The notes beneath the pieces were generated by a model that had not been told where the DNA came from, ran no database searches, and saw only the letters and a program-made list of their open reading frames with translations. A DNA stretch of 64,000 bases, taken from contig NC_085136.1 in assembly GCF_035046485.1 (NCBI RefSeq), positions 80,803,734 through 80,867,733 on the forward strand, given 5' to 3'. This DNA comes from Aedes albopictus. Lineage: Eukaryota; Arthropoda; Insecta; Diptera; Culicidae. Below are positions 43,712 to 55,060 of the stretch, in pieces. Numbering within the stretch: position 1 is the stretch's first letter; every line of letters starts with the position of its first letter. Position numbers and translations under genes: made by a program.

Positions 43712-44194
43712 TAGTTCGGGCTCCAGACTGCAATACAGTATTCTAGTGTTGATCGCACCAAAGCACAATACAGCGACTTGAGGCAATAGACATCGGTAAA
43801 CTTCTTCGCCGCCTTGAAAACAAAGCCGAGAGTTCGTGACGCTTTGTCAACAGCGTATGAAATATACTGCGAGTATGACAGTTTTGCATCCAGCAGCACC
43901 TCCGAATCCTTGATACAATGTACTCGTTGTATAGGCCTTCCTAGCAAATTGTAGCTGTAGATTATTGTCCGCTTCTTTCTGGAGAAAGAAATAACCGAGC
44001 ACTTCGCTAGCCGATTAAGTATGCACCAGTTCGCGAAGGCTTATCACAATTATCCTAGAAATTTATGATTTTCCAATACTAAAATTGCCTTAGTAAAATA
44101 TTCACGATAATTTTCATCCTGCGGCCCGCGGCTCGGACGCAAAATCTCAATTTGGCCCGCGGTTTACATCAACCTGAGCACCACTGATGTAACA

Positions 44195-45755
44195 AATGAA
44201 TAATTTTCCAATTTAACTGGTTCCAATCCGTTACGAAGCAGAAATCGTGAATAAGTGCAGTCAGTTAAAGCTTTGCTAAGTAAACTTTTCAACCTCACTG
44301 CTATACACGGTAGACGGAACGACGCAAAAAAAGTTGTGAACTCAAACAGATAAACTGCCTCTCAGTAATAATTGGTAACACAATCCAATCAAGTCGATTG
44401 TGGTTTAACTCGTGGTGACTGCCGCACAATGAAATTCAAGCTTCAACCAGAAACATATATGATAACGATTCCATTACATACCTCGCTTGAATGTCAGCGG
44501 AGTTCTTCCAGCATCCAGCAGTGCTGCTGTCGTCGTCGTCGTCGTCCAACTGAAAACAAAAGTGAAGAGAAGAAAAACAGAAATTAAAATAATCCGCAAT
44601 CAGTGATAATTCTCTCTCTCGGAGAACTCATAATTGATTCACACTTTGAATTTCATTAGCCAATTTGGAAAACGAAGAAAAACAAATGTTGTTTGCCACA
44701 GGTAGGTATAGCGGTTTGATGAGTTAAACTTTAAGCATGAATAGTTACAGTCGGACGAAGACAATCAACGTATGACGAAAATCGATTTTCGTTTTTTTTT
44801 TTCGGATCTACCATACCATACCGATTTAATTCACCGTCGTCGGCACCACTCTCAACAACAGAAGGTCAGAAGAAATTCAAAACAATTGATGCATCGATCA
44901 TCTGGCCCCATCTTGCGTTGCGAAGATTTGCTAATCTGGTTGGCTTGAAAGGAACTTTCGGTTGCATTCGAAACCATTGTTTGCTGCTGCAGCTGCTGCG
45001 GCTGCAGCAGCAGCGTTTATGCTCGTGATTTATGATTAAACGACTGTGTGCAATTTTGCGTTTTCGTCATAATAGTCCGCGTCGCCGGTTAAAGAATCAA
45101 CATCATTTGGAGACGCAATAACTAGTCACAATAGTTAACTAGCTAGATTTCAGATCATCCCGCTTCAAGTTGGGTGTGATTTTCACAGACTGACGAAAAT
45201 TGGTTTCAAATCTAGCTACAATTGGTTCGTTGATGAGATTTCGGAGGGTGACCAAGGTGATCAATTACCAGCTAGTTTTTGAGGAACTGCATCATTAGGT
45301 TGATGCAAGTGAAGGCACCACGTGCCTTGAAATGGATATGCTTTTTCGTTCACAGCGCGTCTAATTAAAGTTGAAATGTACTCTTTTTTGGTTGTCAAGT
45401 GTAATTGTCAGTGATGAATGATCGTGAAAAACTGAGAAAAACTACTATGAAATTTGCACCTGCATCACGAACTGATCTCATAAATCGTGAAGGTAATTGC
45501 AAAATATGAACCATTTCAAATTCAATCAACTTTACCGGATCAATAGGAAAACCAAAAGCACTTGTATCTTTTTTTCTACCAGATCATTGGAACCATAAAT
45601 AATTGATGATGAACATTGAGATCAAATGCTGATGCACGGATTGATTGATTGAAATGGTTGTTTTTCCAATTCAATGTGTTGTATTTACAGTGTTTATGTT
45701 ACTATACAGTTAAGGCTTTTACTACGCTGTGTCAATCAGTTAAAGTCCACTGAAT
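44195..45755. other. Low-copy-looking region with a CAG/CTG palindrome
   Basis: There is little repeat structure here. TGCTGCTGCAGCTGCTGCGG followed by CTGCAGCAGCAGC (44983-45015) is a self-complementary triplet tract. A (CGTCGT)n tract lies at about 44530. Frames of 71 and 102 codons have no domain. It may be intronic or regulatory host DNA, but this cannot be shown from the sequence alone. Confidence 0.35.
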
Positions 45756-48700
45756 TTTTGGTTAATCCTTTGGGAATTCCCTTAAAAATTTCTTTGGTAT
45801 TTTCTCTGGAAAATTCTCAGGGAGTTCCATTTGGATTTCCTCTGAGCATTCTTTCGAGATTTTTTATGAGAATTTCAATTCCTTCGAAAGTTCTTCTGGG
45901 AATTCTCCAGGGAATTCCTCTGGGAATTACTCTGACATTTCCTCTCAGCACTCCTCTGGGAATCCCTCTAGGAATTTCTTAGAGGATTCTTCTGTCAATT
46001 CCTCTGGTTATTCTGGGAATTCCTCTGGAAATTCATCGGGGATTGTTTTTGCTAGAAATTCCTCACGCAACTACTCAAGGAATTTCCGGGAATTCTTGAA
46101 GGAATTCTTCCGGGACTTTTTCTGAAACTCCCTCTTGTAATTCCTCTGTAAATTCCTCTGGGAACTTCTCTAGGAGCTGCTCTAGGAATTCCTCTGGAAA
46201 TTCTTCAGGAAGTTCTTAAAAACATTCTGGGAATTCTTCTTGAAATTCCTCTGGGAATTCCTCTGGGTCTTCCTCTGGAAGCCCCTCTGAAAATTCCTTT
46301 GTTAATTCCTCTGATAATTCGTCTGGGAACTCCTCTGGGAATTCCTCTGGAAATTCATCTGAAAAATTCTCTGGGAATTCTTCAGAGGTTTTCCCTAGAA
46401 ATTCCTGTGGAAATCACTATAGAATTTCCTCTGGAAACTCCTCTGGGAATTCATCTGGAAATTCTAAGCTTTACTCTGGGAATTCTTCTGACAATTTCTC
46501 TTAGAATTCTTCTGGGAATTCCTCTAGGAAATCCTCTGGGAAATCGTCTGGGAACTCTTCTGGGAATTCCTCTGGGTCTTTCTCAGGCAATCCTCCAGGA
46601 AATCCTCAGGAGATTCCTTAGAACATTCCTTTGGATATTCTTTTGAGAATTCTTTTGGAAATTCCTCCGAGAACACCTCTGGGAATTCTTCTGAGATTGC
46701 CCTTGAGAATTCCTCCAGGAAATTCTATGAGAACTCCTCTGGGAATTGATCTGGGAAATTCTCTGGAAATTCTTCCGAGGAATCCCCTGGCAGTTCCTGT
46801 GGGAAATACTCTGGAAACTCCTCTGAGAATTACTCTGGAAATTCCTTTAGAAATTTATCAACGCATTACTTTGGGAACTCTTCTGGCAATTTATCTTGGA
46901 ATTCTTCTTGGAATTCCTCTAGGAAATCCTCTGGGATTCCTAGAGTTCCTTTGGGATTAGAGAGTTCCTTTGGGAATTCCTCCGATAATACATCTGGGAA
47001 TTCCTCTGGGATTGCCCCTAAAAATTCTTTGGAGAATTCTTCCAGGAAATTCAATGGGAATTCCTCTGGGAGTTCTGCTGGGAATTCTTGTGACTGTTAC
47101 ACTGGGAATGCTTCCGAGAATTCTTCTGGAAATTCATCAGTGAATTCCACTTGGAATTCCTCTGGGAGTTCCTCTGTAAACTCCTCTGGAAATTCCTAAG
47201 AAATTCATCTGACAATTCCTCTCGGAATTCCTCTGCGAATTCCTCTGGGACCTCCTCTAGGAGTTCCTCTGAGAACTTCTCTAAGAAATCCTCTGGGCAT
47301 TCCCCTGGGAATTCCTCAAGAAGTTGCTCTAGAAACTCCTCTGGGAATTCTTAAAGGAATTCCTCCGGGTCTTCCTCTGGAAGGCCCTCTAGAAATTCCT
47401 CTGGGATTTCCTCTCGGAATCCTTCTGGAAATGTATTTAGGATTATTCTGGGAATTTCTTTAGGAAATCTTCTGGGAACTTCTCTGCTAAATTCTCTGTG
47501 AATGTCTCTGGGAGTACCCCTGGAAATTCCTCTCCAGATTACTCTGGAAATTTCTGTGGGAAATCCTCTAGAAATTCCTCTGGGAACTCCTCTAGGAATT
47601 CCTGTGGGAAACCATCTGAGAACTCCTCTGGGAATCCCTTTGAAATTCCATCTAGGATTTTTTTTAAAGAATTATTCTGGGAATTCTTTTGTATTCCTCC
47701 GGGAATTCCTCCGGAAATTACTCATGGAATATCTCCGGGAATCCCTTTGAAAATTTCTCGGGGATTTTTGCTGAGAATTCCTCTGGGAATTTGTTTAGCA
47801 ATTCTTCGGGGAATTCCTCTGGGAAATTCTCTGGAAATTTCTCTAAGAATCTATTTAGGAATTTTTCTGGGAATTGCTTTAACAGTTCCTCTGGGATTTT
47901 TTCTGGGAATTCTTCTGGCAACTAATCTCGTAATTACTCGGGGAATTCTTATGGCAATACCTGGTGCATTATCCTCTAGGAATTCCTCTGAAAACTCCTC
48001 TAGGAATTCCCTGGGAATTTCTCTAGAAGTTGCTCTAGGAATTCCTTTAGAAATTCCTCTGGGAATTCTGCTTGGAATTCCTCCGGGTCTTCCTCTTGAA
48101 GTCCTTCTTGGAATTCCTCTGGAAATTCCTTCAGGAAATCATCTACGAGCTGCCCTAAGAATTCCTCTGGGAATCCGTCTGGAAACTCTTTTAGAAATTT
48201 CTCTGAGAATCCGTTTGGGAATTCATCTGGGAGTTCCTCCGAGAATCTCCTGGGAATTTCTATGGAAATTCCTTTGGAAATTCCCCTGAAAATAACTTTG
48301 GAAATTCTTCTCAGAATTCGTGGCAATTTATCTGGGAATTCTTAAAAGGAATTTCTGTGAGAATTCCTCTAGAAATTCCTCGGGGAACTCCTCTGCTTAA
48401 TCCTCTGTGAATGTCTCTGGGAGTACCCCTGGAAATTCCTCTCCAATTACTCTGGGAATTCCGGTGAGAAATCCTGTAGGAATTCCTCTGGGAATTCCTC
48501 TAGGAATTCCTGTGGGAAACCCTCTGGAAACTCCTCTGGGAATTCCTCTGGGAATTCCTTTGAGATTCCATCTAGGATTTTTTTAGAACTCTTCTAGGAA
48601 TTCTTTTGTATTCCTTCGGAATTCCTCCGGAAATTACTCAAGGAATTTCTCCGGAAATCCCTTTGGAAATTTCTCGTGGAATTTTTCTAAGAATTCCTCT

Positions 48701-50840
48701 GGGAATTTCTTTGGGAATTCCTCTGGGAATTCCTCTGGAAAATTCTCTAGAAATTCCTCAAAGAATTTACTTAGGATTTTTTCTGGAAATTCTTCTGGGA
48801 TTTTTTCTAAGATATCTTCTGGCAGTTCCTCTGGTAGCTCCTCTGGCAATTCCTCTGGGAATTCCTCGGGGATTATCCTCTAGGAATTGCTCTCGGAACT
48901 CCTCTAGGAATTTTTCCGGGAATTCCTCTAGAAATTTCTTTGTGAAATCCTCTGGAAAATTCTCTGGAAAATCCTCATAAATTTCCTTAAGGAATTCTTC
49001 TGGTAGTTCCACTGGTAGTTGCTTTGACAGGTTCCTCTGGGAATTTTTCTGGCAATTCCTCTGGTAATTATTCTGGGGATTCTCCTGGCAATTCCTTGGG
49101 GACTATCCTCTAGGAATTAATGTAGGAATTCCTCTGGAAACGCCTCTAGGAATTCCCTGGGAATTCCTATAGAAGATGCTCTAGGAATTCCTCCAGGTCT
49201 TTCTTTTGAAGTCCCTCTTGGAATTCCTCTGGAAATACCTCCAAGAACTCCTCTAGGAGCTGCCTTTGGAATTCCTCTGGGAATTCATCTGGGTCTTCCT
49301 CTTGGAAATCGTCTGAGAAATTCTCAGGGAACTCATCTGGGAATTTATCTTGAAAATTTTCTGAGAATTCCTTTGGGAATTCATCTGAGAAATTCTCTGG
49401 GAACTCCTCTGGGAATTCGTTTGGAAATTCCTTTGGAAATTTCTCTCTTAACTGCTATGGAAATTCCTTTGGAAATTGCCCTGCGAATTTCTCTGAGATT
49501 TCTTCTGGAAATTCCTCTGGGAATTACTTTGGAAATTCTTCTAAGGATTCCTGGAAATTTATATGGGAATTCTTCTGGGAATTTCTGTGAGAATTCCTCA
49601 AGGAAATTGTCGGGGAACTCCTCTGGAAATGTCTCTGGGAGTACCCCTCGGAATTCCACTGCAAATACCTCTGGAAATTCCTGTGGAATTTCCTCTGGGA
49701 ATTCCTTTAAAATTCCTTCTGGAAATGTAGTTAAGAATTCCTCTAGGCATTCTTTTTTTGCTCCGGGAATTCCTCCTAAATTTACTCAGGCAATTTCTCC
49801 GGGAATCCCTTTGGACATTTTCCGGGGCTAGAATTCCGCTGGGAATTTCTTTGGGAATTCCTCTGGGAAATTCTCTGTGAATTTCTTTAAGAATTAGTTT
49901 ATGAATTCTTCTGGGAATTTCACTGGGAGTTACTTTAAAAGTTCCTCTGGGAATTTTTCTTGGAATTCTTCAGGCAATTCTTCTGATAATTCCTTCGGGA
50001 ATTCCTCGGGGATTATCTTCCAGAAATTAATCTAGAAATTCCTCTGGGAACTCCTCTAGAAATTTCTCTGGGCATTCCCCAGGAAATCCTCAAGAAGTTA
50101 CTCTAGGAATTCCTCTGGGAATTCTTCTGGGAATTCCTGTGAAAATTTCTCTAGGAAATCCTCTTAAAACTCCTCTGGGAATTTCTCTGAGATTTCCTCT
50201 GGGAATTCCTCTAGTAATTTCTCTGTGAATTCTGCTGCCCTAGAAATTCCTCTGGAAATTCTTCTGAGAGTTCCTCTGGGAATTTATCTGAGGATTCCTC
50301 TGGGAATTCCGTTGGGAAATTTTCTGACAATTCCTCTGGGGATTCATTTGAGAATTCCTCTGGGAAATCATCTGAGAAATTATCTGGGAACTTCTCTGGG
50401 AATTCCTCTGAAAATTCCTTTGGAAATTTCTCTGAGAATTACTTTGGGAATTTTTCTGGGAATTCCTCCGAAAATTACCCTGGGAATTTCGATGGAAATT
50501 TCTTTGTAAGCTCCCCAGGGAATTCTTCTGAGAACTCTTCTGGAAATTCCTCTGCAAATTACTTTGGAAATTATTTTCAGAATTCTTGGAAATTTATCTG
50601 GGAATTCCTGTGAGATTTCCTCTAGGAAATCCTCTGGGAACTCTTCTGGAAATTCCTGAAGAAATTCCTTTGAGAATTCATCTTCTTTTGAGAATTTCTC
50701 CGGGATTTTTTTTTTTAATTCCTCTGGAAACTAGTCAGGGAATTTCTTCGGGAATGCCTTTGGAAATTTCTCGAGGAATCTCTCTGGGGATTCCTGTGGG
50801 AATCCCTTTGGGAATTCTGCTGGGAATTTCTCGCTGAGTG
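45756..50840. repeat. GGGAATTCCTCT repeat field (12-bp unit), cluster F
   Basis: This field is better preserved than clusters A-E. Units of about 12 bp (GGGAATTCCTCT) with substitutions and small indels run for 5 kb. Because 12 is a multiple of 3, every frame on both strands can stay open. This yields GNSSGNSS or IPLGIPLG peptides on the plus strand and FPEEFPEE or RNSQRNSQ on the minus. The longest is 263 codons at 47498-48289. Blocks of about 1 kb recur (compare 47495-47720 with 48410-48640), showing higher-order duplication. Confidence 0.9.
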
Positions 50841-51110
50841 TTACCCAGTCGGTCCATTGCGAAAATGATCAACGGAATCAATCAACTCAGTTCGCTGAAT
50901 TGAGATGATGTCTATATGTGTGTATGTATGTCTGTGTACAAAAAATGTCGCTCACCTTCAAGACACTTCCCATTGGCCGATTATTCGAATGTTAGCACAA
51001 ATCGAACCATAATTTAACCGCATCGTTAACTTTTGAAAATGGTCCGGATCGGTCGAGGCGTTCCGGAGTTATGGCAATTTCAGTGATCCGGACCAGCACC
51101 GCACTATAAG
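50830..51110 (-). repeat. Interspersed repeat 'ACTCCGGAACG', copy C
   Basis: On the minus strand the core ACTCCGGAACGCCTCGACCG is followed by ATCCGGACCATTTTC, and downstream by GTACACAGACATACATACAC and CTCAATTCAGCGAACTGAGT. It matches copy B (62035-62290) in order. It directly abuts cluster F. Confidence 0.65.
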
Positions 51111-51585
51111 ATATCAGGCAGACAAAAATCGAAAAAGTGACCCTCACCAAATCTTTTTGTTATATTTTTTGTCGAAAGTGAACATTCCAATTAAGAAAAT
51201 CCCAAAGTTTCAAATCTCTGGCACTTTGCGTTTCTGAGATATGAAATGTCAAAGTTGTAAATTTACGAAAAATAGTTTTTTTTGCCAGATAAGCTCGGTT
51301 TATCTTATATCAATTTTAGACCATTTTTTCATGAGAAACCCCTTAGTTTACAATACATCATTGAAAAGGTTACTAAAAAGCTGTAAGAAACAAAAAACAC
51401 TAAGTTTCTATACAGAACTAAATTATAAAAAATCAAAAAATTGAAATATCGCAAATATAAAATATTTTGATCAGCAACTTTTTTTGCGCTGAATTACGCA
51501 TATCTCAGCAATTTTAAAGCATAATCTGGGTCTATTCCAGAAAGTTGCGGTGGAAAAGTTTCGATTTAATCGATTTAATTTCAAA

Positions 51586-51839
51586 TCTATATATATAAAA
51601 ATGCAGTGGCATACGTGGGACCGCGCATAACTTACAAACAAAAGGTCCGATTTTAGTCGTCTTAGTTTTTTTCTGTTAGTTTTCACCCAAGGAAGGTTTC
51701 TGAGACATAAAACATGGAAAAATTGAGAGTTTTTGAAAATCGATCTTCCTTACATTTTCACCGGGGACATGGTCTTGGATAGAAACTTGAAACGCCAAAA
51801 AACGCAGTAGGCAAGACAAAGTTTGCCGTGTACAGCTAG
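51586..51839 (+). mobile_element. 254-bp Helitron-like element
   Basis: It begins TCTATATATATAAAAATG after an A, and ends ...GGCAAGACAAAGTTTGCC, a short hairpin, then GTGTACAGCTAG followed by T. A 5' TC, a 3' CTAG preceded by a hairpin, and insertion between A and T without TSD are the Helitron hallmarks. It is too short to be autonomous. Confidence 0.65.
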
Positions 51840-52034
51840 TATTTTTATAATTTCTTTTCGTTTTCTGTGGTCTATACTATCAAAACATTTCGTTAATATG
51901 CTTTGTCAGTATTTCTAGCTTAACTTTTCAAAAGGGCGTATATACTTATTAATATACAGAAATACTGACAAAGCATATTAACGAAATGTTTTGATAGTAT
52001 AGACCACAGAAAACGAAAAGAAATTATAAAAATA
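51840..52034. repeat. Perfect 77-bp inverted repeat, 41-bp spacer
   Basis: The arms 51840-51916 and 51958-52034 are exact reverse complements. The left arm starts at the first base after the Helitron-like 3' end. It is AT-rich, beginning TATTTTTATAATTTC. No protein content. It could be a very young palindromic MITE, a template-switch product or an assembly foldback. Confidence 0.9.
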
Positions 52035-52094
52035 TTTATACAATTCAGTATCATAATTTACATTTTATTTAACTCATTTCGGTATCATAATGGC

Positions 52095-52400
52095 CATTTT
52101 TTCCGAACTTACTCATTATGCAACTGAAATGAGTTGCATAATGAAAAATAGTTGTATAATGTTCATAATGCAACTCATTTGAGTTGCATTATGAACATTA
52201 TGCAACTCAAATGAGTTGCATTATGAAAAAGTCATTGCATAAAATTTTGTATGGAAACTCGTTGCAAAACTCGATTTTTTCAGCACTCGGCAAGCCTCGT
52301 TGGATAAATGTACGACTCGTGCTGAAAAAATCAACTTTTTGCAACTCGTTACATAAATAACTATTTCGTCCGTCTGGTTGTATGGAAATCGCCCATAGTG
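52095..52400. repeat. Dense short palindromes (ATAATGCAACTCA)
   Basis: TCATAATGCAACTCATTTGA with its complement recurs in alternating orientation at least five times in 52100-52235. This is followed by a second inverted pair around TTTTTTCAGCAC (52265-52340). Looks like a MITE with nested inverted repeats. Confidence 0.6.
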
Positions 52401-52544
52401 CACCGACCGGTAGAACTGGCCGTATGAAAAACTAAACCAAGCGCCATCATCACATCAAACTGCGCCGATTTTTGTTACCTTCAGCAAGGTTGACGAATTT
52501 TGTGCGGAAATCAACACTGGAGACCAAACATTCCACGATGTCGA

Positions 52545-53000
52545 CTCGAAATTCAAAATGGCTGCCTAATATCCAAAATGGCGGCTCAAAATTCAAGATG
52601 CCGGCTGTTTATTAGAGTTTTAGATTCTCAAAACCATGCAATCCGGGTAAATTTGATATGGGGAAGATGTCTGGAGTCCAAAAATGGCGACCACAATATC
52701 CATTGATGGTCAGCCTAAAATCAAAGATGGCGGCTCCAAATTCAAGATGGTGGCTTATAATTCAATATGGCTCAAAAATCATACAATATGGGTAAATTTG
52801 GTACGAGGAAGATGTCCGGGATTAAAAAATGTCGACCAAAATATTCAAGATGGCGTCTCAAAATCCAAGATGGTGTCTGTTTAAGGGAGTTTCAATATGG
52901 CGGTCCAAAATCCAAGATGACGGCCCCTAATCCAAAATGCTGACTTTTTAATGGAGTTTACGGCTAAAAAGCAATCATATGGGTGTATTTAGTTTAGAGA
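52545..53000 (+). repeat. Degenerate AAGATGGCGGCTCAAAATCC repeat
   Basis: About ten units built around AAAATGGCGGC or AAGATGGCGG, spaced 20-40 bp apart, with two interspersed larger units containing CATGCAATCCGGGTAAATTT or a near copy. Similar words occur at 24690-25030. Confidence 0.65.
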
Positions 53001-53767
53001 CTGTTTATTTGAGCTAAGTATGGGTATATTTGGTATGGAGAAACACTTTTGTTTCTTGTTCTGAACATATCTTTCGAATACCGAACGGTGTTCATTGGTA
53101 CTGCATATACATGCAAATTGGACCATTATCACCCCTTTGAGGGAGGTAGGATTGCATCAAGGGAACTGAGTATCTGTGTTGCGCTGATAACACGGCAATT
53201 CAATAAAGTTCCGGCTAAGGCTCAATTGGTTGGTTGATACTTAAATCCCCACAATGATGTAAAAAGTATAACAAAAACTGAATTGCAACCAGTTAAAATA
53301 CAAGATCAATTTTAAATGTCTTCACTGAATATCGCTGTCGCACGCCGACCATCTTCCAATTAAAAGCAATTTCAAGCCTCATTTAAACGTGACATCTTCC
53401 GGTAAGCAGACAGATACTTGTAGTAAGTAGCGGTCCTTTTAAACCACCCCACAAACGCATCGGTGCGTATTTCCCACGTGTTTAAATGTAACACACTGCT
53501 ACTGGTTGTAACATTGAAAAACCTTTAATCAAGTCGACGACGACGGATTATATCTGACTTTGAAGTGATGCAACTGATTCGATTAGCTCTGAGAAGCGTT
53601 CAAATAAACTTCCCTCATTTCGCGCCGGATGTTCCGTTTTGCTCCAAATGCCGCCACTCGCCGTACCGGGGTGCGCGCACGTGTTGCCTTACTTTGCACC
53701 GTTCCTACGATACTGCTGATACATATTTAAGCCGATTATGCTGAATTATGCTACGACGGCGGCTGCT
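53001..53767. other. Unassigned low-copy-looking segment
   Basis: I find no repeat structure and no recognisable frame (longest 62 codons). CG-containing words are more frequent around 53620-53700. Confidence 0.35.
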
Positions 53768-54497
53768 TACCCGATTAGAGGCGAAGAACAAACCAAGGAC
53801 AAAATAATAACAAATTTTGCCATCATATCTCATTTTATCATTATTATGTTATTTATGGATAACACTAAATAACTCGCTAAGAACAAAAAATATTATCATT
53901 GTAAAACTTGTTATTTCTGAGTTATTATTGAATAACAATAAATAACTGAATAGTAATATAATATGCAATCACAGCAAAGTAAGTTATTCTGAGCATCCTA
54001 AAATAACACCTTAAGTGCATATTTTGCAATCATAACTTGTTTTGTTATTGATGAGTTATTTAGTATTTATTTTATTTTAAAAAGAATGTTGATGAAGAGC
54101 AAATTTTGTTATTGGTTTGTAAGGAAAAAGATCTGAAGAACAAAAAATAATAACTCACTTAGTTCCAGAAAAAAGAAAATAATAACTTATTATGTTTTTA
54201 TAAGATCAAACCAAGGACAAAACATTTCGGAACTTACAATACAGTTTTTCCAATCATAAGTACAAAATTTACAATTATGATGATCTTATTTGAAATAACT
54301 TATTTTGTTCTTAGCTTGTTCGCAATAACTCGATAATAACTTATTCAGTTTCTCCATTTTCCGGTACAAAGTCAGTTATTTTTTTTGTTCTTTTAGCTTT
54401 TATTCCCAATAAACCAAAAACAAATGTTGTCATTCAGCTATTCATTTTTAAAGGCAAAATTTGATGTTCGTTAGTTATTTTCTTCTACCCGGGTAAT
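53768..54497. mobile_element. TTACCCG-ended element with AATAAC repeats, copy B
   Basis: The left end TTACCCGATTAGAGGCGAAG and right-end complement TTACCCGGGTAGAAGAAAAT are inverted. The interior is packed with AATAAC/GTTATT words, and GAACAAACCAAGGACAAAA recurs at about 53786 and 54214 (with small changes). Related by ends and composition to copy A at 25158-28273. Confidence 0.6.
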
Positions 54498-55060
54498 GAG
54501 TCGGCCTTCAACGTGTGAAGGCCAAAAAACCATACAATCTCTCACTCATTATGGGCGGTTTTTCTCATCCATCCGAACTAGATGGGTAAATTGTTTGATT
54601 GTGGTTTCAGATGAAAAACTTTATTGAAATGCATATCTATGGCTTCAGAATGATCAACTAAGCTGAGTTCTATGTGGATTCGTCGAAACCAATCCGTAAT
54701 GCGCCCGGCACGCGTGATGAGAGAGCACGTTAAACGACCACAGCCACATGCCCTTCTCCCTATAACTACTGGAGGTGGGTTTACACTGGAATTGGGTTAC
54801 ACGCCCGCCACCACAGCTCCAGTTGATCATTAAGACACACGTCGAAACAGTTACAACAATCTACTCCGATGCGATCGGATTCATGCTTGCTGCTGTTACC
54901 ATTACATTAAGTTGATTGAGGCTGCCTAGGCGGCACCACACCGTTGTTCCCTGCTTGTAGTGCAGTCGCAGTCAGTGGTCAGCACCAGCGTTGCGATCTA
55001 TGATTAGTATTCGATTAAAAGGTTGGGCAGTCTAGATGCGCACGGTGGTGGTGCACAGTG
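54498..55060. other. Low-copy-looking segment
   Basis: No repeat units, mobile-element ends or recognisable frame were found here. It separates the TTACCCG element from the 24-bp array. Confidence 0.35.

Larger units (their letters stand above)
42270..44040 (-). pseudogene. Non-LTR retrotransposon 3' fragment (Jockey/CR1-like RT C-terminus)
   Basis: On the minus strand the first part (44040-43714) encodes the end of an RT domain. It includes SRKKRTIIYSY, KDSEVLLDAKLS, then KASRTLGFVFKAAKKFTD and LYCALVRSTLEYCIAVWSP. The second part (42841-42427) continues NNGSDRIEKIQRRFLRFA...DLDPLRIRRDV...NVQPRLLRNNAIFRIPFRR..., the conserved C-terminal tail of such elements, with one apparent frameshift near 42730-42760. 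The halves are separated by a TA-target element (42844-43711). Removing it and one TA rejoins the frame. The tail near 42270 reads AATAAAGATAAAG on the minus strand. The endonuclease and the catalytic RT motifs lie upstream of the preserved part and are absent: a 5'-truncated dead copy. Confidence 0.85.
41731..44186. mobile_element. 2.46-kb hAT-like element with perfect 8-bp TSD
   Basis: Ends CAGTGGTGCTCA and its complement (12-bp TIR), with GCGGCCC-type subterminal motifs on both sides (CTGCGGCCCTCG near 41746; TGCGGCCCGCGG near 44125). ATGTAACA is duplicated at 41723-41730 and 44187-44194. No transposase frame remains. Most of its length is a later LINE insertion (about 42270-44040), itself interrupted by another element. 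Confidence 0.88.

Noticed and set aside
44983..45015. Poly-glutamine coding exon
   Set aside because: The CAG/CTG tract is palindromic and is not part of a long frame with other protein features.
47498..48289. 263-codon frame of GNSS then IPLG repeats
   Set aside because: Product of the 12-bp GGGAATTCCTCT field; the peptide repeat changes when the DNA repeat slips register, which shows no selection on protein sequence.
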